The notes under the pieces: generated by a model | What the model was told of the DNA's origin: nothing | Databases searched by the model: none | The model's input: the letters and a program-made list of their open reading frames with translations, nothing else | NCBI GenBank assembly: GCA_021323655.1 | Contig: JAJPKO010000010.1 | Coordinates: 416,711 to 480,710 of the forward strand | DNA length: 64,000 nucleotides | Direction: 5' to 3' | DNA from: Acidobacteriaceae bacterium | GTDB taxonomy: Bacteria; Acidobacteriota; Terriglobia; Terriglobales; Acidobacteriaceae | In this document: piece by piece, positions 60,841-64,000 of the stretch | Layout: each line of letters starts with the position of its first letter | Numbering within the stretch: the first letter of the stretch is position 1 | Position numbers and translations under genes: made by a program

Positions 60841-60909
60841 GCGGTCAGCAAAAAAAGGCCACCTGCAGAAGCTGGCCCTTGGCAGATCGTATCTTCGCTG
60901 ACCGCTTTT
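60841..60909 (+). terminator. Long hairpin with T-run between secD and secF
   Basis: GCGGTCAGC at 60841-60849 pairs with GCTGACCGC at 60897-60905 and is followed by TTTTT. Inside, GGCCA at 60858-60862 can pair with TGGCC at 60873-60877. The form fits a weak terminator or attenuator that would lower secF expression relative to secD. The secF start is 26 bases downstream of the right arm. Confidence 0.5.
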
Positions 60910-60930
60910 TAGCTGATTCGAGGAAATTCC

Positions 60931-62133
60931 GTGGAACTGTTTCATGATGTAAAGATTGATTGGCTTGGAAAGAAGTGGTATTTCCTGGGCTTTTCGCTGA
61001 TATTCAGCGTGGCGGGCGTGCTGTCACTGCTGTTCTGGCATCATCTGCCTCTGGATGTGGATTTTCGAGGAGGCACGGTGGTGCGGGTGAAGTTCGAGCA
61101 GACGCCGGACCTGGACAGGATCCGTTCGGCCTCGGACAAAGCAGGCATGAAGGATGTGCGTATCCAGCGGTTTGGGGCAGCGGCGAACAATGAGGTGATT
61201 ATTTCGCTGGCGCTGAGCCACACCTCAGAAAACGCGCTGGACCAGGGACGCGCCGCCATTCTGCAGGCGCTCGAAGCGAACTATGCCCAGAACCGTGGCG
61301 CCGATGCGGGAAAGCTTGACCTGGACAATGCCGGACAGGGAACGCTGGCCAACTGGCTGGCGCAGAAGGACCCGGAGCATCTGGGCCAGAACGATACCGC
61401 GCAACAGCACTATGGGCAGCAGGCAGCGGCCGTATTGAGCTATCGCGATCAGCGCGGCGGGTTGATTGATTCGGTTGATCATCTGTCGGGTGTGGTTACT
61501 CCCGCGGTGCTGGGCGAGCTGAAGCAGGACGCATACCTTTCTGGCTTTGCCATACGCGGAGTGGAGATTGTGGGACCGCAGGTGGGGGCGCAACTGCGTA
61601 ACCAGGCGATGTGGGCGGTGCTCTATTCGCTGCTGGGCATGCTGGTGTACCTGTGGTTCCGGTTTGAGCTGATTTATGGCGTGGCGGCCGTGGTCGCGGT
61701 CTTCCATGACACGCTGATTACAATTGGCGCATTCAGCCTGACCAATCAGGAGATTTCGCTGACGGTGATTGCTGCGATCCTGACGCTGGTTGGTTATTCG
61801 ATGAACGACACCATTGTGGTCTTTGACCGCATCCGAGAGAATTTGCGGATGTCGCGGCGCGAACCTCTGGCTGATCTGGTGAACCGGAGCATCAACCAGA
61901 CACTAAGCCGGACGGTACTGACGTCTGGACTGACGTTTCTGACAGTGCTGTCGCTGTATCTGTTTGGCGGCGAAGTGCTGCATGGATTTTCGTTTGCGCT
62001 GGTGGTGGGTATTCTGATTGGCACGTATTCATCCATCGCGGTCGCGGCGCCGATGTTAGTTGCATATCAGGACTGGCGCCAGCGGCGCGGCAAGGCCGCG
62101 GTATTGCCTGCGGCGAAGAAGGCAAAAGTATAA
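60931..62133 (+). CDS. secF: Protein translocase subunit SecF
   Basis: A 400-residue partner of SecD. GTG start at 60931 (VELFHDVKIDWLGKKW), with GAGGAAA upstream. Helix SLIFSVAGVLSLLFWHH, the conserved VDFRGGTVVRVKF, and five C-terminal helices including TLVGYSMNDTIVVFDRIREN follow. It is longer than the usual 300 or so residues because of an insertion of about 80 residues in the periplasmic domain (about 105-185: QNRGADAGKLDLDNAG, QNDTAQQHYGQQAAA). Confidence 0.95.
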   Translation: MELFHDVKIDWLGKKWYFLGFSLIFSVAGVLSLLFWHHLPLDVDFRGGTVVRVKFEQTPDLDRIRSASDKAGMKDVRIQRFGAAANNEVIISLALSHTSENALDQGRAAILQALEANYAQNRGADAGKLDLDNAGQGTLANWLAQKDPEHLGQNDTAQQHYGQQAAAVLSYRDQRGGLIDSVDHLSGVVTPAVLGELKQDAYLSGFAIRGVEIVGPQVGAQLRNQAMWAVLYSLLGMLVYLWFRFELIYGVAAVVAVFHDTLITIGAFSLTNQEISLTVIAAILTLVGYSMNDTIVVFDRIRENLRMSRREPLADLVNRSINQTLSRTVLTSGLTFLTVLSLYLFGGEVLHGFSFALVVGILIGTYSSIAVAAPMLVAYQDWRQRRGKAAVLPAAKKAKV

Positions 62134-62425
62134 GGAAGTCGCTTCAAAACATGGGATTTCGCGTGAAGATTTGCGGTTTTCCGGTGCAGATGTGCCCAAC
62201 GCGGAAGCGCTTGGGAGGCATCCAACGAGGGCTGGATTTATTGGGTTGATATTTTCATGCGGTGAAACGTTTCCAGACGTACGCTCGATGTGATATAGGT
62301 GGTGTCACTCAGCTTTTTCGGAAGTGTTCCACCCGTTCCAGAAAAATTTAATTTTGACCGGGAACAAATAGACATCTCCGTGGTGTCTATAGGTGGTAAC
62401 GAGTTCGCTTGGAAGAGGTAGGGCC
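62134..62425. promoter_or_regulatory. Upstream region of tonB with a direct repeat
   Basis: About 290 bases between secF and tonB with no gene. TATAGGTGGT occurs twice in direct orientation at 62294-62303 and 62389-62398, 95 bases apart, within sequence of low coding character. They could be regulator sites or paired promoter elements for the tonB-exbB operon. No terminator was seen for secF. Confidence 0.35.
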
Positions 62426-63151
62426 ATGTTTGAAGATGCCTTGATGGAATCGGGCGGCAAGATCAAGACCAAAAGCAAATACTTCACGATCATTGGATTT
62501 GTTCTGAATGGGTCGATTCTTGCCGGAATGATTCTGTACCCACTGATTTATCCGGAAGCGCTGCCAAAGGCAATGATGTCAACTTTGCTTGTGGCGCCGC
62601 CCCCACCGCCACCTCCTCCGCCCCCACCGCCGCCGCAGGCGCCTGTGGTGCACAAGGTGGTATCAGAGCTGGTGAACAACCAGATGACCTTCACCAAGAT
62701 CCCAAAAGAAATCAAGATGGTGCATGAAGAAGCTCCGCCTCCGGCAGCCGGTGTGGCTGGTATGGAAGGCATGGGCGGCGGCGCTTCGGGCGGCGTGCTG
62801 GGTGGCGTATTGGGCGGAATCGGCAACGGGCCGGCTCCGGTGGTGAAAGCTGCTCCGCCGAAGAAGATTGCGGTATCGTCTGGCGTCATGCAGGGCAACC
62901 TGATTGTGAAGACGCAACCGCAGTATCCGGCGATTGCCAAGGCCGCGCGCATCCAGGGAACGGTGGTGTTGCAGGCCATGATTTCCAAGCAGGGGACCAT
63001 TGAAAATCTGCGCGTGATCAGCGGCCCGCCGATGTTGCAGCAGGCGGCGCTGGACGCGGTGAGGACCTGGCGTTACAAGCCCTACCTGCTCAATGGAGAG
63101 CCGGTTGAGGTGGAGACGCAGGTGAACGTGGTCTTTACGCTGGGCGGTTGA
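62426..63151 (+). CDS. tonB: Energy transducer TonB
   Basis: A 241-residue TonB. One helix (YFTIIGFVLNGSILAGMILYP) is followed by a poly-proline run (PPPPPPPPPPPPP) that spans the periplasm and a Gly-rich linker (GMGGGASGGVLGGVLGGIGN). The C-terminal TonB domain (SSGVMQGNLIVKTQPQYP, RVISGPPMLQQAALDAVRTWRY) ends ETQVNVVFTLGG. It contacts the TonB box of receptors such as that at 55.0 kb. A GGAAGAGG site precedes the ATG. exbB follows 124 bases later. Confidence 0.94.
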   Translation: MFEDALMESGGKIKTKSKYFTIIGFVLNGSILAGMILYPLIYPEALPKAMMSTLLVAPPPPPPPPPPPPPQAPVVHKVVSELVNNQMTFTKIPKEIKMVHEEAPPPAAGVAGMEGMGGGASGGVLGGVLGGIGNGPAPVVKAAPPKKIAVSSGVMQGNLIVKTQPQYPAIAKAARIQGTVVLQAMISKQGTIENLRVISGPPMLQQAALDAVRTWRYKPYLLNGEPVEVETQVNVVFTLGG

Positions 63152-63275
63152 TCCGCAACCGTTACGCTTTTTGTCCGGCCCCATATAGACTGGGGCGAAC
63201 CGCAAATTCTGTCCTGGCGCAAAAGACCGCGCAGGCCGTAGCTAATGAAGAAAACTCCGCAGGAGGAAAGATTCA

Positions 63276-64000
63276 GTGATTCTCGCCCAACTTACACATG
63301 TAGTTACTCACCCGGCTTCCCTGGCCTTTTTCCAGGAACAGACGGTAGGTTTCAGCCCGCTTGAACTATGGGGCAACATGGGCTGGCTGGCCCGCACCGT
63401 GGTCATCATCCTGTTCATCGAGTCCATCTGGTCGCTGGCTGTCATTATTGATCGCTGGCTGTACTTTGGTGCGGCCCGCAAGCAGTCGCGCGAATTTGCT
63501 CCGCGCGTTGCCGGTGCTCTGAAGGAAGGCAAGCTGGATGAAGCCGTGAAGGTTGCCGACCGCAACAAGAAGTCGCACCTGGCGGAAGTGGTCACCGCGG
63601 GTCTGCAGGAATTCCGCAGCTTTGGCGGCGGAACAGCGATCAGCGAAGAGCAGATCGAATCCTCGAAGCGCGCTCTTGAGCGTGCCGAGGCGATTGTCCA
63701 CGCCAAGCTGAAGCGCGGTCTGGGTGGTCTGGCGACCATCGGTGCGACGGCGCCGTTCGTTGGGTTGTTCGGGACCGTCGTCGGTATTCTGAACGCCTTC
63801 CGTCAGATCGCTGTGCAGAAGACCTCTGGTATCGGCGCGGTGGCAGGCGGTATTTCAGAAGCGCTGGTTACGACCGCTATGGGGCTGCTGGTCGCCATTC
63901 CGGCCGTTATGACGTTCAACTACTTCACCAACAAGGTGGAAGCGTTTGACGTCGAGATGGACAACTCCTCGAGCGAACTGATTGATTACTTCCTGAAGCA
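63276..64000 (+). CDS. MotA/TolQ/ExbB proton channel family protein (partial)
   Basis: The window ends inside this gene, about 241 codons in. GTG start at 63276 with AGGAGGA at 63261-63267. Helix 1 is LARTVVIILFIESIWSLAVI and helix 2 LGGLATIGATAPFVGLFGTVVGILNAF, the core motif of ExbB/TolQ; helix 3 is SEALVTTAMGLLVAIPAVMTF. With TonB it energises outer-membrane transport using the proton gradient. ExbD would be expected just beyond the window edge. Confidence 0.93.
   Translation, partial: MILAQLTHVVTHPASLAFFQEQTVGFSPLELWGNMGWLARTVVIILFIESIWSLAVIIDRWLYFGAARKQSREFAPRVAGALKEGKLDEAVKVADRNKKSHLAEVVTAGLQEFRSFGGGTAISEEQIESSKRALERAEAIVHAKLKRGLGGLATIGATAPFVGLFGTVVGILNAFRQIAVQKTSGIGAVAGGISEALVTTAMGLLVAIPAVMTFNYFTNKVEAFDVEMDNSSSELIDYFLK

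Noticed and set aside
1..64000. CRISPR arrays, tRNA and rRNA genes
   Set aside because: I scanned for regularly spaced direct repeats and for tRNA/rRNA signatures and saw none that I could support.

Overview
This window reads as chromosomal DNA of a member of the Acidobacteriota, most likely the Terriglobia/Acidobacteriaceae (subdivision 1). I infer this from the mix of genes: menaquinone synthesis by the futalosine route (MqnE), lipid A synthesis, TonB receptors with an N-terminal carboxypeptidase-like domain, an M13 peptidase near dnaA, and many acidobacterial-type orphan genes. The species cannot be named from sequence alone. Base composition is moderately GC-rich, with a few AT-richer patches (about 7.7-8.6, 45.3-47.0 and 57.3-58.7 kb) that carry the accessory genes.

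Layout. 0-10 kb: the end of an enoyl-CoA hydratase, dnaA, an M13 peptidase, then rpmH-rnpA-yidD-yidC-jag and mnmE, with a Panacea-type toxin-antitoxin-like pair wedged between jag and mnmE. 10-15 kb: YggX, an AhpD-like protein, a Q/N-rich degenerate receiver protein, mutM and gltX. 15-18 kb: a four-gene operon (cysM, JAMM protease, sulfur carrier, MoeB-rhodanese) that looks like a complete protein-thiocarboxylate cysteine pathway. 18-24 kb: small hypotheticals, RNase P RNA, fabD and a GH29 fucosidase. 24-32 kb: a pseudokinase-SPOR membrane protein behind a foldable leader, transaldolase, a FAH hydrolase, an FN3 lipoprotein, a TIGR01777 epimerase, an XRE-cupin regulator and mqnE.

32-45 kb: a CLC channel with a TPR protein, M28 peptidase, LysW-like protein, B3 metallo-beta-lactamase, FtsX/MacB permease, DUF971, SemiSWEET, an orphan peptide-ABC ATPase, gatA-gatC, fabZ-lpxA. 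45-47 kb: an AT-richer remnant island (vsr fragment, unknown gene, HNH nuclease). 47-53 kb: rpmI-rplT, cspA, an outer-membrane barrel, a VOC-like/lumazine synthase fusion with nusB, a TM2 protein and glmS. 53-59 kb: a higBA pair, a frameshifted glycosidase remnant, a TonB receptor with a Cys/His-rich secreted partner, and a DUF1828 gene pair. 59-64 kb: yajC-secD-secF and a tonB-exbB operon cut by the window end.

Housekeeping themes are translation and membrane-protein insertion (rpmH, rnpA, rnpB, yidC, secDF, yajC, gltX, gatCA, rpmI, rplT), envelope synthesis (fabD, fabZ, lpxA, glmS) and TonB-driven uptake. The most unusual content is the sulfur-carrier operon with a C-terminally extended carrier, the RibH fusion, the pseudokinase-SPOR gene with its foldable leader, and three small two-gene accessory modules placed between housekeeping operons.
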